Assembly: GCF_014637085.1 (NCBI RefSeq)
Contig: NZ_BMEU01000005.1
Location: forward strand, 104,709-168,708
Direction: 5' to 3'
Source: Comamonas phosphati
Lineage (GTDB): Bacteria > Pseudomonadota > Gammaproteobacteria > Burkholderiales > Burkholderiaceae_C
Length of the DNA stretch: 64,000 nt
Below the pieces are notes generated by a model, which searched no databases, was not told the DNA's origin, and was given only the letters and a program-made list of their open reading frames with translations. Made by a program: the position numbers and the translations under genes. Shown in pieces: positions 1 through 11,042 of this stretch. Position 1 is the stretch's first letter, and every line of letters begins with the position of its first letter.

Positions 1-29
1 AATATTTACCGCATTTGAAGGAAGTCCTC

Positions 30-1151
30 ATGAGCATTCCGTTCCGCATGCAAACCGTCGTCGCGGCCATCGGCCTCGCTGGTGCTGCATTGATCTCCAG
101 CGCCCATGCCCAAGTCAAGATCGCCATGGTGCTTCCCACGACCGGCTCCCTGACCCAGTACGGCGACATGATCAAGGAAGGCGTCAATACCGCCGTGGAA
201 ATGGCCAATGCCTCCGGCGGCATCAACGGCAAGAAGATCGAGATCGTCGCAGTGGACGACGCCTGCGAACCCAAGCAGGGCCCCGTGGCCGCCAACCGCG
301 TGGTCAACAGCAAGATCGGCTACGTGATCGGCCCCGTCTGCTCGGGCGCCTCGATCGCCGCAGCCCCCATCTACAACAACGAAGGCGTGGTGGCTGTGAC
401 GCCTTCCGCCACTTCGCCCGCCCTGACCGACGGCAAGAACTACCACTACATCTTCCGCACCATAGGCCGTGACGACCAGCAAGGTCCCGCCGCCGCCAAG
501 TTCATCATCGAGAAGATCAAGCCCAAGAAGGTCGCCGTGCTGCACGACAAGCAGTCGTACGGCCAGGGCATTGCCTCCTCCGTGCGCGACGATCTGAAGA
601 AGGCCAACGTGCCCGTGGCGCTGTTCGAAGGCATCAATGCCGGCGACAGCGACTACTCCGCCGTGATCACCAAGCTCAAGAGCGCCGGCGTGGACTTCAT
701 CTACTACGGCGGCTACCACCCCGAAATGGGCCTGCTGCTGCGCCAGGCCGCCGAGCAAGGCCTGAAGGTCCGCATGATGGGCCCCGAGGGCGTGGGCAAT
801 CCTGAAGTCAACGCCATCGCCGGCCCCGCCGTGGAAGGCATGCTGGTGACCTTGCCCGCGGACTTCGCGGCCAATCCCAAGAACGCCGCCGTGGTCAAGG
901 CCTTCAAGGACAAGAAGCGCAATCCTGCCGGCGCCTTCCAGCTGACCTCGTTCGCCGCCACCCAGGTGCTGCTGGACAGCATCAAGGCCGTGGGCGACAA
1001 CCCCGCCAAGGTGGCGGACCACCTGCACAAGAGCACGTTCGACACCGTGCTGGGCCCCGTGGCCTGGAACCAGCAGGGCGACCTGAAGTCCTTCGACTTC
1101 CAGGTGTTCGAATGGCACAAGGACGGCAGCAAGTCCGTCGCCAACAAGTAA
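30..1151 (+). CDS. livK: Branched-chain amino acid-type ABC transporter, periplasmic substrate-binding protein (LivK family)
   Basis: Binds a hydrophobic amino acid or related acid in the periplasm and delivers it to the LivHM permease. The 373-residue product begins with a clear signal peptide (hydrophobic stretch about residues 9-24, AHA cleavage site near 27) and continues with the Peripla_BP_6 fold opening VKIAMVLPTTG. ATG at 30 was chosen because a GAAGGAAG ribosome site lies just upstream; a TTG 15 bases earlier is in frame but less likely. It heads a five-gene set with permeases and ATPases and is separated from livH by a hairpin with a T-run. The family also transports aromatic acids and amides, so the substrate is not fixed by sequence. 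Confidence 0.9.
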   Translation: MSIPFRMQTVVAAIGLAGAALISSAHAQVKIAMVLPTTGSLTQYGDMIKEGVNTAVEMANASGGINGKKIEIVAVDDACEPKQGPVAANRVVNSKIGYVIGPVCSGASIAAAPIYNNEGVVAVTPSATSPALTDGKNYHYIFRTIGRDDQQGPAAAKFIIEKIKPKKVAVLHDKQSYGQGIASSVRDDLKKANVPVALFEGINAGDSDYSAVITKLKSAGVDFIYYGGYHPEMGLLLRQAAEQGLKVRMMGPEGVGNPEVNAIAGPAVEGMLVTLPADFAANPKNAAVVKAFKDKKRNPAGAFQLTSFAATQVLLDSIKAVGDNPAKVADHLHKSTFDTVLGPVAWNQQGDLKSFDFQVFEWHKDGSKSVANK

Positions 1152-1213
1152 TCCACCTCACTCTTCCGGAGTGCGTCGGGCCACGGCCCGGCGCCTCCGG
1201 TTGCTTGTTATTT

Positions 1214-1229
1214 GGCCCTCGGGCCTTTT
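1214..1229 (+). terminator. Attenuator-like hairpin between livK and livH
   Basis: GGCC-CTCG-GGCC followed by TTTT lies in the 99-base gap after livK; a second short stem, CGGGCC/GGCCCG, lies about 30 bases upstream. Partial termination here would give more binding protein than permease, a common arrangement in liv operons. The stem is short, so efficiency is uncertain. Confidence 0.45.
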
Positions 1230-1250
1230 CCTGTTTAAGAGTGGCATTGC

Positions 1251-2177
1251 ATGTCTGACCTAGTACCCCAGCTGATACAACAGCTATTCAACGGGCTCTC
1301 ACTCGGAGCCATTTACGCCCTGATCGCCATTGGCTACACCATGGTCTACGGCATCATCGGCATGATCAATTTCGCACACGGCGACATCTACATGATCGGC
1401 GCCTACATCGGCTTGGTCACCCTCTCTGCCGTCGGCACCCAGAGCGGTCTGCCGGTCTGGGCCATCATCGGCCTCATGCTCGTGGTCTCTGTCTTCGTCA
1501 CCGGCGTCTACGGCCTGGTGGTGGAACAGGTGGCCTACAAGCCCGTGCGCAAGAGCCCGCGCCTGGTGGCGCTGATCTCCGCCATCGGCATGTCCATCTT
1601 CCTGCAGAACTGGGTGGCCCTGGGCCAGGGCGCACGCGACATGGCCGTGCCCTCGCTGATCCCCGGCGCCCTGCGCTTCGGCGCCGAAGGCGGCTTCGAG
1701 GTCTACGTGCCCTACTCGCGCATTCTGATCATCGTGGTCACCGTGGTGCTGATGGTGCTGCTCACGCTCTACATCAAGCGCTCGCGCATGGGCCGCGCCT
1801 CGCGCGCCTGCGCCCAGGACATGCACATGGCCAATCTGCTGGGCATCGACACCAACAAGGTGATCTCCTTCACCTTCGTGCTGGGCGCCATCCTGGCGGC
1901 CGTGGGCGGCGTGCTGATCGCGCTGGCCGTGGGCAAGCTCAATCCCTTCATCGGCTTCCTGGCCGGCATCAAGGCCTTCACGGCGGCCGTGCTCGGCGGC
2001 ATCGGCTCCATCCCCGGCGCCATGCTGGGCGGGGTGATCCTGGGCGTGGCGGAAACCTTTGCCGCGGCCTATATCTCGTCGGAATACAAGGACATCGTGG
2101 CCTTCGGCCTGCTGGTGACGATTCTGATGTTCCGCCCCACGGGCCTGCTGGGCAAACCTGAAGTGGAGAAGGTCTGA
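1251..2177 (+). CDS. livH: Branched-chain amino acid ABC transporter permease LivH
   Basis: Inner-membrane permease of the liv system. The 308-residue product is strongly hydrophobic with about eight membrane segments. It shows the family's N-terminal block [19 protein letters not shown] (about residues 16-34) and [14 protein letters not shown] just after it, and [13 protein letters not shown] near residues 250-262, the region that contacts the ATPase. Its TGA shares one base with the livM ATG, so the two are translationally coupled. It pairs with LivM and is powered by LivG and LivF. Confidence 0.93.
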   Translation: MSDLVPQLIQQLFNGLSLGAIYALIAIGYTMVYGIIGMINFAHGDIYMIGAYIGLVTLSAVGTQSGLPVWAIIGLMLVVSVFVTGVYGLVVEQVAYKPVRKSPRLVALISAIGMSIFLQNWVALGQGARDMAVPSLIPGALRFGAEGGFEVYVPYSRILIIVVTVVLMVLLTLYIKRSRMGRASRACAQDMHMANLLGIDTNKVISFTFVLGAILAAVGGVLIALAVGKLNPFIGFLAGIKAFTAAVLGGIGSIPGAMLGGVILGVAETFAAAYISSEYKDIVAFGLLVTILMFRPTGLLGKPEVEKV

Positions 2178-3424
2178 TGAAGTACAGCCTTTCCTCTGCT
2201 TTGCGCGATGCGCTGATCTCCACGGTGATGACCGCCATCGTGGTCGCCCCCATCTTCAGCCTGCACCTGGAGCGCGCCGGCAGCCGCACCGTCATCGCGC
2301 CGGACTGGCGCATGACCGCCTGGGCCTGCCTTGCCGTCTTCGTCGTACAGATGCTCAAGCCCTGGTTCTCCGGTTTTCTCGCCGGCAAGCTGCCCAAGGT
2401 CAACCTGCCGGCCCTGCCGGAAGTGAAGCCCGGCACCCGCAACGTCATGATCTTCGTGGCGCTGATGATGGCCGCATCCTGGCCCTTCTTCGCGGGCCGC
2501 AATGCCGTGGACATCGCGACGCTGGCCATGATCTACGTCATGCTGGGCCTGGGCCTGAACGTGGTCGTGGGCTTTGCCGGCCTGCTGGACCTGGGCTTCG
2601 TGGGCTTTTATGCCGTGGGCGCCTATACCTATGCGCTGCTGTTCCGCTGGGCCGGCTGGACCTTCTGGGAAGCGCTGCCGTTTGCCGGCCTCGCTTCGGC
2701 CACGTTCGGCTTCGCCCTCGGCTTTCCCGTGCTGCGCCTGCGTGGCGACTACCTGGCCATCGTGACGCTGGGCTTCGGTGAAATCATCCGCCTGCTGCTG
2801 ACCAACCTGACCAGCTTCACGGGCGGCCCGGACGGCATCTCCAGCATCCCCAAGCCCTCGGCGTTCGGCCTGGAAATGACGCGCTCGCCTTCGGTGGCAG
2901 GCGGCACCACCTTCCACCAGTTCTTCGGCATGGAATTCAACTCCATGCACATGGTGATCTTTGTGTACCTGATGGCGCTGCTGCTGGCCATGGTGACCCT
3001 GTTCATCAGCAACCGGCTGATCCGCATGCCCATCGGCCGCGCCTGGGAAGCGCTGCGCGAGGACGAGATCGCCTGCCGCTCGCTGGGCCTGAATCCCATG
3101 AAGATCAAGCTCTCGGCCTTCACGCTGGGCGCCATGTTCGCGGGCTTCGGCGGCGCCTTCTTCGCGGCGCGCCAGGGCATCGTCAACCCCGAGTCCTTCA
3201 CCTTCATCGAGTCGGCGCTGATCCTGGCCATCGTGGTGCTGGGCGGCATGGGCTCGCAGCTGGGCGTGATCCTCGCGGCCATTTTGCTGACCACCCTGCC
3301 CGAGCTGGCGCGCGAATTCTCCGAATACCGCATGCTGATCTTCGGCCTGGTCATGATTTTGATGATGGTCTGGCGTCCCCAGGGCCTGCTGCCCATGAAG
3401 CGCCACCATGTGGAGATGAAGTGA
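2177..3424 (+). CDS. livM: Branched-chain amino acid ABC transporter permease LivM
   Basis: Second permease subunit. The 415-residue product carries roughly 100 extra N-terminal residues with two predicted membrane segments before the conserved LivM core ([17 protein letters not shown], about residues 120-136, then [16 protein letters not shown]). The C-terminal region has the [10 protein letters not shown] coupling loop. It overlaps the livH stop by one base and precedes livG by 55 bases. The long N-terminus is common in proteobacterial LivM. Confidence 0.93.
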   Translation: MKYSLSSALRDALISTVMTAIVVAPIFSLHLERAGSRTVIAPDWRMTAWACLAVFVVQMLKPWFSGFLAGKLPKVNLPALPEVKPGTRNVMIFVALMMAASWPFFAGRNAVDIATLAMIYVMLGLGLNVVVGFAGLLDLGFVGFYAVGAYTYALLFRWAGWTFWEALPFAGLASATFGFALGFPVLRLRGDYLAIVTLGFGEIIRLLLTNLTSFTGGPDGISSIPKPSAFGLEMTRSPSVAGGTTFHQFFGMEFNSMHMVIFVYLMALLLAMVTLFISNRLIRMPIGRAWEALREDEIACRSLGLNPMKIKLSAFTLGAMFAGFGGAFFAARQGIVNPESFTFIESALILAIVVLGGMGSQLGVILAAILLTTLPELAREFSEYRMLIFGLVMILMMVWRPQGLLPMKRHHVEMK

Positions 3425-3479
3425 TGGAACTTCATATCGCTCTCATTTTGATGACAAAAATCGTAGACGGGGCAAGCGC

Positions 3480-4981
<1,502 letters not shown>

Positions 4982-5004
4982 CGCGGGCCGTCAAGCTGCA
5001 CGCC

Positions 5005-5036
5005 AAGCCCCGTCTGATGCAAGTCAGCCGGGGCTT
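5005..5036 (+). terminator. Rho-independent terminator after livF
   Basis: AAGCCCCG pairs with CGGGGCTT, with an inner CTGA/TCAG stem, followed by a pyrimidine-rich TCCCTTTCC tail. It marks the end of the livKHMGF operon. Confidence 0.7.
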
Positions 5037-5072
5037 TCCCTTTCCGTCATGAATCGCTCGTAAGATCGATGC

Positions 5073-5828
5073 ATGACCAAGCATTTGACGATTCTGACCG
5101 GCGGCTCGCGCGGCATGGGCCTGGCCATGGGCCGGCAGCTGCTGCGCCAGGGCCATACCTTGCTGAGCATTGCCCGCAGGAGCAGCGAGGCGCTGGCCGC
5201 CGGCGTCGGCACACCCACGCAGCTGATCCAGTGGCAGCAGGACCTGGCCCAGAGCGCCGCGGCCGCCCAGCGCCTGGGCACCTGGCTGGGCACCCTCCAT
5301 GCCGACGAGTGGGACAGTGTCACCCTCATCAACAATGCCGGCGTGATCCCGCAGATCGCGCCGCTGTCGCAGCTGCCCGCGGCCGACCTGATCAACGCCC
5401 TGCGCGTGGGCCTGGAAGCGCCCATGGCCATGACCGGCGCCTTCCTGGCCGCCACGGCCGACTGGAAAGCCCGACGCAAAGTGCTCAATATTTCGTCGGG
5501 CCTGGGCCGCCGTCCCATGGCCTCGCAGGCCAGTTATTGCACGGCCAAGGCCGGCATGGACCAGTACAGCCGCTGCGTGGCGCTTGAAGAGGCCGCCAGG
5601 CCCCATGGCGCGCGCATCTGCTCGCTGGCGCCCGGGGTCATCGACACCGATATGCAGGTGCAGCTGCGCAGCGCCGACCAGGGCGATTTTCCGGACGTGG
5701 GCAATTTCGCACGGCTCAAGGCCAGCGGCCAGCTCACCTCGCCCGAGGAGGCCGCCGCACGCGTGCTGGCCTGGCTGGAACGACCCGACTTCGGCGAGCA
5801 GGTGGTCGCCGACGTGCGCCAGCCCTGA
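5073..5828 (+). CDS. Short-chain dehydrogenase/reductase, sepiapterin-reductase-like
   Basis: A classical NAD(P)-dependent SDR of 251 residues. The cofactor loop TGGSRGMG is at 9-16, NNAG at 87-90, the catalytic Ser at about 141 and the YCTAK catalytic Tyr155/Lys159. The C-terminal sequence (APGVIDTDMQ) is typical of sepiapterin/benzil reductase-like SDRs. It stands alone between the liv terminator and a Bug gene; no operon partner indicates its substrate. Confidence 0.8.
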   Translation: MTKHLTILTGGSRGMGLAMGRQLLRQGHTLLSIARRSSEALAAGVGTPTQLIQWQQDLAQSAAAAQRLGTWLGTLHADEWDSVTLINNAGVIPQIAPLSQLPAADLINALRVGLEAPMAMTGAFLAATADWKARRKVLNISSGLGRRPMASQASYCTAKAGMDQYSRCVALEEAARPHGARICSLAPGVIDTDMQVQLRSADQGDFPDVGNFARLKASGQLTSPEEAAARVLAWLERPDFGEQVVADVRQP

Positions 5829-6009
5829 CGCCTCCGCGCCCAGGGTCGCCCGTGCGGCTCGCGGTGCCAGCCCCAGCGATTTGCGATGGCTTTCCAGGAC
5901 AGACACCCAATGATGGCTGCGCTATCCTTCCTGACCATCGCATGGCGTGCCGGACATAGCAAACGCTTACGGCACCTGCCCCATTGATTCGATCCTGGAG
6001 CTTCTTTTC

Positions 6010-6993
6010 ATGTTTCGCCAACTGATCACCTGCACCGCCATGGCCGCCGCCCTGGGGCTGGGCTTTTCCGCCGCCGCGCAAGGCACGGCCGCCGACTTTC
6101 CGAGCAAGCCCGTGCGCCTGATCGTGCCCTTCCCGCCCGGCGGCGGCACCGACATCCTCTCGCGCGTGATCTCCAACAAGCTCACCGAAGTCAGCCACTG
6201 GACCGTGGTGCCCGACAACCGCGCCGGCGCGGGCGGCACCATAGGCATCACCGAAGCCGTGAAGGCTGCGCCCACGGGCTATGACATGGTCATGGGCCAG
6301 AAGGACAACGTGGTCCTCGGCCCCTATCTGTACCAGAACCTGCCCTGGAACCCCACCAAGGACCTGACGCCCGTGGCCCATGTGGCCTACACCCCCATCG
6401 TGATCGCCACGGCCGCCAGCTCGCCCTACAAGACGCTGGCCGACGTGATGGCAGCCGCCAGGAAAAGCCCCGCCAAAATCACCTACGGCTCACCGGGCAA
6501 CGGCACCAGCATCCACCTGGCCGGCGTGATGCTGGAAAAGGCCGCGGGCATCCAGCTCACCCACGTGCCCTACAAGGGCTCCAACCCCGCCATGATGGAC
6601 GCCCTGGCCGGCAACGTGGACCTGCTGGTCTCCTCCGTGCCTTCGGCCATAGGCCAGATCAAGTCCGGCAAGCTGCGCGCAATCGCCGTGACCTCGGCGG
6701 CCCGCTCCACCTCGCTGCCCGATACGCCCACCCTGGCCGAATCCGGCCTCAAGGGCTTCAACGTCAGCACCTGGTACGGCCTGTTCATGCCCAAGGGCAC
6801 GCCTGCGCCCATCGTCAGCAAGGTCAACGCCGAAGTGAACAAGCTGCTGGCCACGCCCGAAGTCAAGGAGGCCATCCAGAGCCAGGGCGCCGAGCCCCAG
6901 ACCATGAGCGTGGAAGCCTTCGACACGTTCTTCCAGGCGGACTTCAAGGCCAGCAAGGCCATCGTGGAAGCCTCTGGCGCAAAGATTGAGTGA
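6010..6993 (+). CDS. Bug-family tripartite tricarboxylate receptor (periplasmic binding protein) 1
   Basis: Periplasmic solute-binding protein of the TctC/Bug family, 327 residues, with a signal peptide ending near residue 23. The family markers are clear: PSKPVRLIVPFPPGGGTD after the signal, then HVPYKGSNPAMMDALAGNVD mid-protein and DTPTLAESG in the C-terminal lobe. ATG 6010 has GGAG nine bases upstream; an upstream in-frame start would put non-signal sequence first. No TctA/TctB membrane genes are nearby, so it is an orphan receptor. Family ligands are usually carboxylates; this one is unknown. Its stop codon abuts a copy of the intergenic repeat. Confidence 0.85.
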   Translation: MFRQLITCTAMAAALGLGFSAAAQGTAADFPSKPVRLIVPFPPGGGTDILSRVISNKLTEVSHWTVVPDNRAGAGGTIGITEAVKAAPTGYDMVMGQKDNVVLGPYLYQNLPWNPTKDLTPVAHVAYTPIVIATAASSPYKTLADVMAAARKSPAKITYGSPGNGTSIHLAGVMLEKAAGIQLTHVPYKGSNPAMMDALAGNVDLLVSSVPSAIGQIKSGKLRAIAVTSAARSTSLPDTPTLAESGLKGFNVSTWYGLFMPKGTPAPIVSKVNAEVNKLLATPEVKEAIQSQGAEPQTMSVEAFDTFFQADFKASKAIVEASGAKIE

Positions 6994-7097
6994 CCCCCTG
7001 AGCCGCTTTGCGGCTTCCCCCTGGGAGGGGGACAACGCCTTCGCCGCAAGGCGGCTCTTGCTCGGCGTCTCCGGGATTTGGGGCATGCCGGTTTTAC
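6994..7097 (+). repeat. Intergenic CCCCCTGAG repeat, copy 1
   Basis: Begins directly after the Bug1 stop with CCCCCTGAGCCGC and contains nested stems (AGCCGC/GCGGCT, CCCCC/GGGGG, GCCGC/GCGGC). It ends in a conserved GGGATTTGGGGCATGCCGG-like segment. Copies 2-4 lie at 10941-11039, 24731-24829 and 39833-39931 in the opposite orientation; copy 5 is at 60371-60435 in this orientation. Confidence 0.8.
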
Positions 7098-7103
7098 AGG
7101 TCC

Positions 7104-7157
7104 GCTCTCCGAATGAAAAAAAGACCTTTTTCAAGGTCTTTTTTTCATTCGGAGAGC
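7104..7157. terminator. Bidirectional terminator with a 25-bp perfect stem
   Basis: Arms 7104-7128 and 7133-7157 are perfect reverse complements around a four-base TTTC loop, with A7/T7 runs inside the arms, so a T-run is present on both strands. It sits between the convergent Bug1 (+) and universal stress protein (-) genes. The stem is unusually long for a terminator. Confidence 0.8.
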
Positions 7158-7162
7158 TGCGC

Positions 7163-7606
7163 TTATTCGCGGACCACGAGCACGGGGATGCGCACGGCGC
7201 CCAGCACGCGCTGGGTCACGCTGCCCAGCATCAGCTTTTCCAGGCCGCGGCGGCCTTGGGAGCCCATGACGATGAGGTCGGCACCGCTGCTTTCCATCAC
7301 GCGCACAATGCCGTCGTGCACCGCATGACCCTCGCCCACCACGGTGGAAACGGCCACGCCGGCCTCGTCCATCAAGGCCTTGACGGCGTCCAGCGTGGTA
7401 TTGGCCTCGGCCGTGGCAGCGCTCAGGTACTGGGATTGGCCGTAGGCGAAATCGGCGCCCACGCCGGTGAACGGATAAGGGTCGATCACATAGACCGCCG
7501 TCACCGCGCTGCCGAACTCCTTGGACAGTTCGGCCGCCTTGCGGGCTGCCAGCAAGGAGGGGGCGGAACCATCCACGGGAACCAGGATGTGCTTGAACAT
7601 GGACAT
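7163..7606 (-). CDS. Universal stress protein, UspA family (ATP-binding type)
   Basis: Cytoplasmic stress protein of 147 residues starting MSMFKHILVPVDGS. The ATP-binding signature G-x2-G-x9-G-S is intact (G115, G118, G128, S129), as is the N-terminal VDGS Asp, so this is the nucleotide-binding subtype. The start at 7606 is supported by AAGGAG six bases upstream; an upstream in-frame start would add an unrelated basic leader. A near-consensus FNR/ANR box lies about 100 bases upstream, fitting the known oxygen-linked control of many Usp genes in proteobacteria; that regulation is inferred here. Confidence 0.9.
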   Translation of the reverse strand: MSMFKHILVPVDGSAPSLLAARKAAELSKEFGSAVTAVYVIDPYPFTGVGADFAYGQSQYLSAATAEANTTLDAVKALMDEAGVAVSTVVGEGHAVHDGIVRVMESSGADLIVMGSQGRRGLEKLMLGSVTQRVLGAVRIPVLVVRE

Positions 7607-7696
7607 TTCATTCTCCTTTGTTAGTACGGCGGCGCCATGCAGCCGGTGCCGCCGGTTCATTGCAGCTCAGTCTGAACCCCATCATGCATCAGCATT

Positions 7697-7710
7697 CTGA
7701 TGCACATCAA
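7697..7710 (-). promoter_or_regulatory. Putative FNR/ANR box upstream of the universal stress gene
   Basis: Read on the minus strand the site is TTGAT-GTGC-ATCAG, nine of ten positions of TTGAT-N4-ATCAA. Its centre is about 97 bases before the usp start codon, which would place a class II start site some 55 bases upstream of the ATG. It overlaps an 8-bp inverted repeat, TGCATCAG/CTGATGCA (7685-7704). Confidence 0.45.
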
Positions 7711-7734
7711 GTCTTTCGGAACGTGTTCACGATC

Positions 7735-8511
7735 TCAGTAGGCATCCACGACTTCGGCGCCCTGGAAATTGCCGCGCCGGTAGGTCAGCACCAGGGTGTC
7801 GCGCACGCCCCCGGCTTCCACGGGCTGGATGGGCGTGGTCTCATGGATCATGCGCGCATCGTCCAGCAGCATGATCGACCAGGGTTCGGTCAGCGTGAAG
7901 CGCATGCCGCCCGGTCCCGCGGCTTCGAAGACCCGCGTCTCGCCGCCCTTCACGCCCTTGCGGCTCACCAGGATCACCACCACCAGGTCCACGCCGTCGC
8001 GGTGCGCGCCCTCGGGCGTGGGCCGGCCTATGCCGTCCGTGGTGTCGATGCGGAACTGGTGCGACTCCACGAACCAGCGCCCATGGCCCGCGCCCGTGCC
8101 GTCCGTGCGGAACACCTGGTCCGCCAGATCCGCGAGCTTTTCCAGCAGCCGGGCCCAGACCGGGCTTTGCGTCGTCGCGTCGAGCATGGGATCGAACATG
8201 CGCTGCATGCCGCCGTGCAGGGCGTTGTATTCCACGGGCTGCCAGTGCGCGCGGTGCGGCACCTGTTGCAGCGCCTGGGCCTGGGCCACGAAGCAGGAAT
8301 GGCGGCGGCGCCGGTAGCGCCCGCCGTCCTTGAGAAAGGCATCGGGCGGCAGGCCTTGCCAGTCGCCGTCCAGCGCATGCAGCTGGGCCAGGTCAGTGCC
8401 TACCCATTGCGCGAAATCCTGCGGCGCCAGCACGGCATAGCCGCTCTCGCGCAATGACTGGGCTGCCCGGTCCGCAGCGATGTAGGGAGGTGGGAACATG
8501 ATTTGCGCCAT
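7735..8511 (-). CDS. 2-oxoglutarate/Fe(II) dioxygenase family protein (2OG-Fe_Oxy_2-like)
   Basis: Predicted non-heme iron dioxygenase of 258 residues. The iron triad appears as H170-R-D172 (EGAHRDGVDLVVV) with the distal His223 (ARMIHETTPI) and a 2OG-binding Arg at about 237 (VRDTLVLTYRRG). This matches the family containing amino acid hydroxylases such as the Bacillus isoleucine dioxygenase. I recognise the fold but not the substrate. ATG at 8511 gives a normal length; another ATG at 8499 is possible and no strong ribosome site separates them. It lies downstream of pobA on the same strand with a 148-base gap, so co-transcription is possible but unproven. Confidence 0.7.
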   Translation of the reverse strand: MAQIMFPPPYIAADRAAQSLRESGYAVLAPQDFAQWVGTDLAQLHALDGDWQGLPPDAFLKDGGRYRRRRHSCFVAQAQALQQVPHRAHWQPVEYNALHGGMQRMFDPMLDATTQSPVWARLLEKLADLADQVFRTDGTGAGHGRWFVESHQFRIDTTDGIGRPTPEGAHRDGVDLVVVILVSRKGVKGGETRVFEAAGPGGMRFTLTEPWSIMLLDDARMIHETTPIQPVEAGGVRDTLVLTYRRGNFQGAEVVDAY

Positions 8512-8659
8512 AAGGCCGGCAAGCTTACTCCCAGCGCGCCTCGAAGGGTTTGACTTGGCATCAATATTTGCGCAAGGCTGCAACAACCAATTTGCATAGC
8601 TGCCCAGCCACACGAGAGCACGCACCACCGTGCATGCTCCTGCGCAAACTGCCGCTGGC

Positions 8660-9913
<1,254 letters not shown>

Positions 9914-9966
9914 TCAAGCCTAATTTTGTGTTGCATCAAACAAAAGGGCCGCCCCGTGCAATTGCG

Positions 9967-10000
9967 CGATAATCGCACAAATCCGCCGATAGCCGCACAA
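9967..10000. promoter_or_regulatory. Direct-repeat operator candidate between pobA and pobR
   Basis: Two copies of CGATA-N2-CGCACAA start at 9967 and 9987, exactly 20 bp apart, i.e. two helical turns. They lie in the pobA-pobR divergent region. IclR activators of the PobR/PcaU group are known to bind repeated short motifs, so this is a good candidate PobR site. Confidence 0.5.
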
Positions 10001-10041
10001 AATGCGCTCTCGTCTTACCGCCCTCCCCCGGACTCTTCCAC

Positions 10042-10830
10042 ATGCCCTCCGCCAACCTGCCCGCCATCGCTGCGGCCGACTACATTGCCGGCCTGGCCAA
10101 GGGCCTGGCCGTGCTCGAGAGCTTCGACACCGAGCGCCAGCGCCTGAACGCCACCATGGCGGCCGAGCGCGCCGGCATCACCCGCGCCGCCGCGCGCCGG
10201 CACCTGCTCACGCTGGCCCACCTGGGCTATCTTGAAACCGACGGCAGCCACTACTGGCTGGCGCCCAAGGTGCTGGGCCTGTCGGGCGCCTACCTGGCTT
10301 CCGCGCGGCTGCCGCGCATCGTGCAGCCCGTGCTGCACCGGCTGGCCGCCCAGACCGGGCTGCCATATTCCTGCGTGGTGCGCGAGGGGCGCGAAGTGGT
10401 CATCGTGGCGCGCAGCGCCGTGCCCGATCCGGGCGAACGCCTCATGGCCCACGGCCTGCACCTGGGCACGCGGCTGCCGGCCCACGCCACCTCCACGGGC
10501 CGCGTGCTGCTGGCTGCGCTGGCGCCCGCGCAACTCGATGAGTGGCTGCAGACCTACGACCTGCCCCGGCTGACCGCCCATACGGTGACCGACATCGCGG
10601 CGCTCAAGGCCGTGCTCGACGAGGTGCGCAAGCTCGATTACTGCCTGGCCCAGGAGGAGCACGAGCTCGCCATCCAGGCCCTGGCCGTGCCGCTGCGCGA
10701 CATGCAGGGCAACACCGTGGCCGCGCTCAACGTGGTGACCTCCTCGCGCCGCATCACGGCAGCGAGCTTGGAAAAAGACATCCTGCCCCTGCTGCAGGAG
10801 GGCGCGAGAACCTTGCGCCCGCTGATCTGA
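10042..10830 (+). CDS. pobR: IclR-family transcriptional regulator, PobR-like
   Basis: Predicted activator of pobA responding to 4-hydroxybenzoate, 262 residues. An N-terminal winged helix (about 15-75, with ITRAAARRHLLTLAHLGYL as recognition helix and wing) precedes the IclR effector domain (ATSTGRVLLAA, YCLAQEEHELAIQALAVPLRD). The assignment rests on divergence from pobA and on resemblance to the PcaR/PcaU/PobR subgroup, whose ligands are hydroxylated aromatic acids. Its 3' end faces a copy of the intergenic repeat and the convergent lysR gene. Confidence 0.8.
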   Translation: MPSANLPAIAAADYIAGLAKGLAVLESFDTERQRLNATMAAERAGITRAAARRHLLTLAHLGYLETDGSHYWLAPKVLGLSGAYLASARLPRIVQPVLHRLAAQTGLPYSCVVREGREVVIVARSAVPDPGERLMAHGLHLGTRLPAHATSTGRVLLAALAPAQLDEWLQTYDLPRLTAHTVTDIAALKAVLDEVRKLDYCLAQEEHELAIQALAVPLRDMQGNTVAALNVVTSSRRITAASLEKDILPLLQEGARTLRPLI

Positions 10831-10940
10831 ATCGCTATCAATTCAGAAGCTACCTGCGGCTTTCTACCTTCAATTTCAAATACATTCAATGTCAAAACAA
10901 AGACCTGTCGGGCATTGGCAGCATCTTTTTTCATAGCACC

Positions 10941-11039
10941 AAAAACTGGCACGACCCAAACCAGAGACACCGCGCAAGGGCCGCCCCGCAGCAAAGGTGT
11001 CATCCCCCTCCGGGGGAAGCCGCGCAGCGGCACAGGGGG
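10941..11039 (-). repeat. Intergenic CCCCCTGAG repeat, copy 2
   Basis: Reverse-orientation copy whose CCCCCTG end lies three bases from the stop codon of the minus-strand lysR gene. It shares the CCAAACCAGAGAC, GAGCCGCC-like and GGGGGAAGCCGC blocks with the other copies. The about 100 bases before it, after pobR, are lower in GC and hold no gene. Confidence 0.75.
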
Positions 11040-11042
11040 CCT

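Noticed and set aside
2069-3409. Long open frame antisense to livM
   Set aside because: It is a His/Gln-rich mirror of a high-GC gene, typical of antisense frames in this codon usage; livM on the plus strand is unambiguous.
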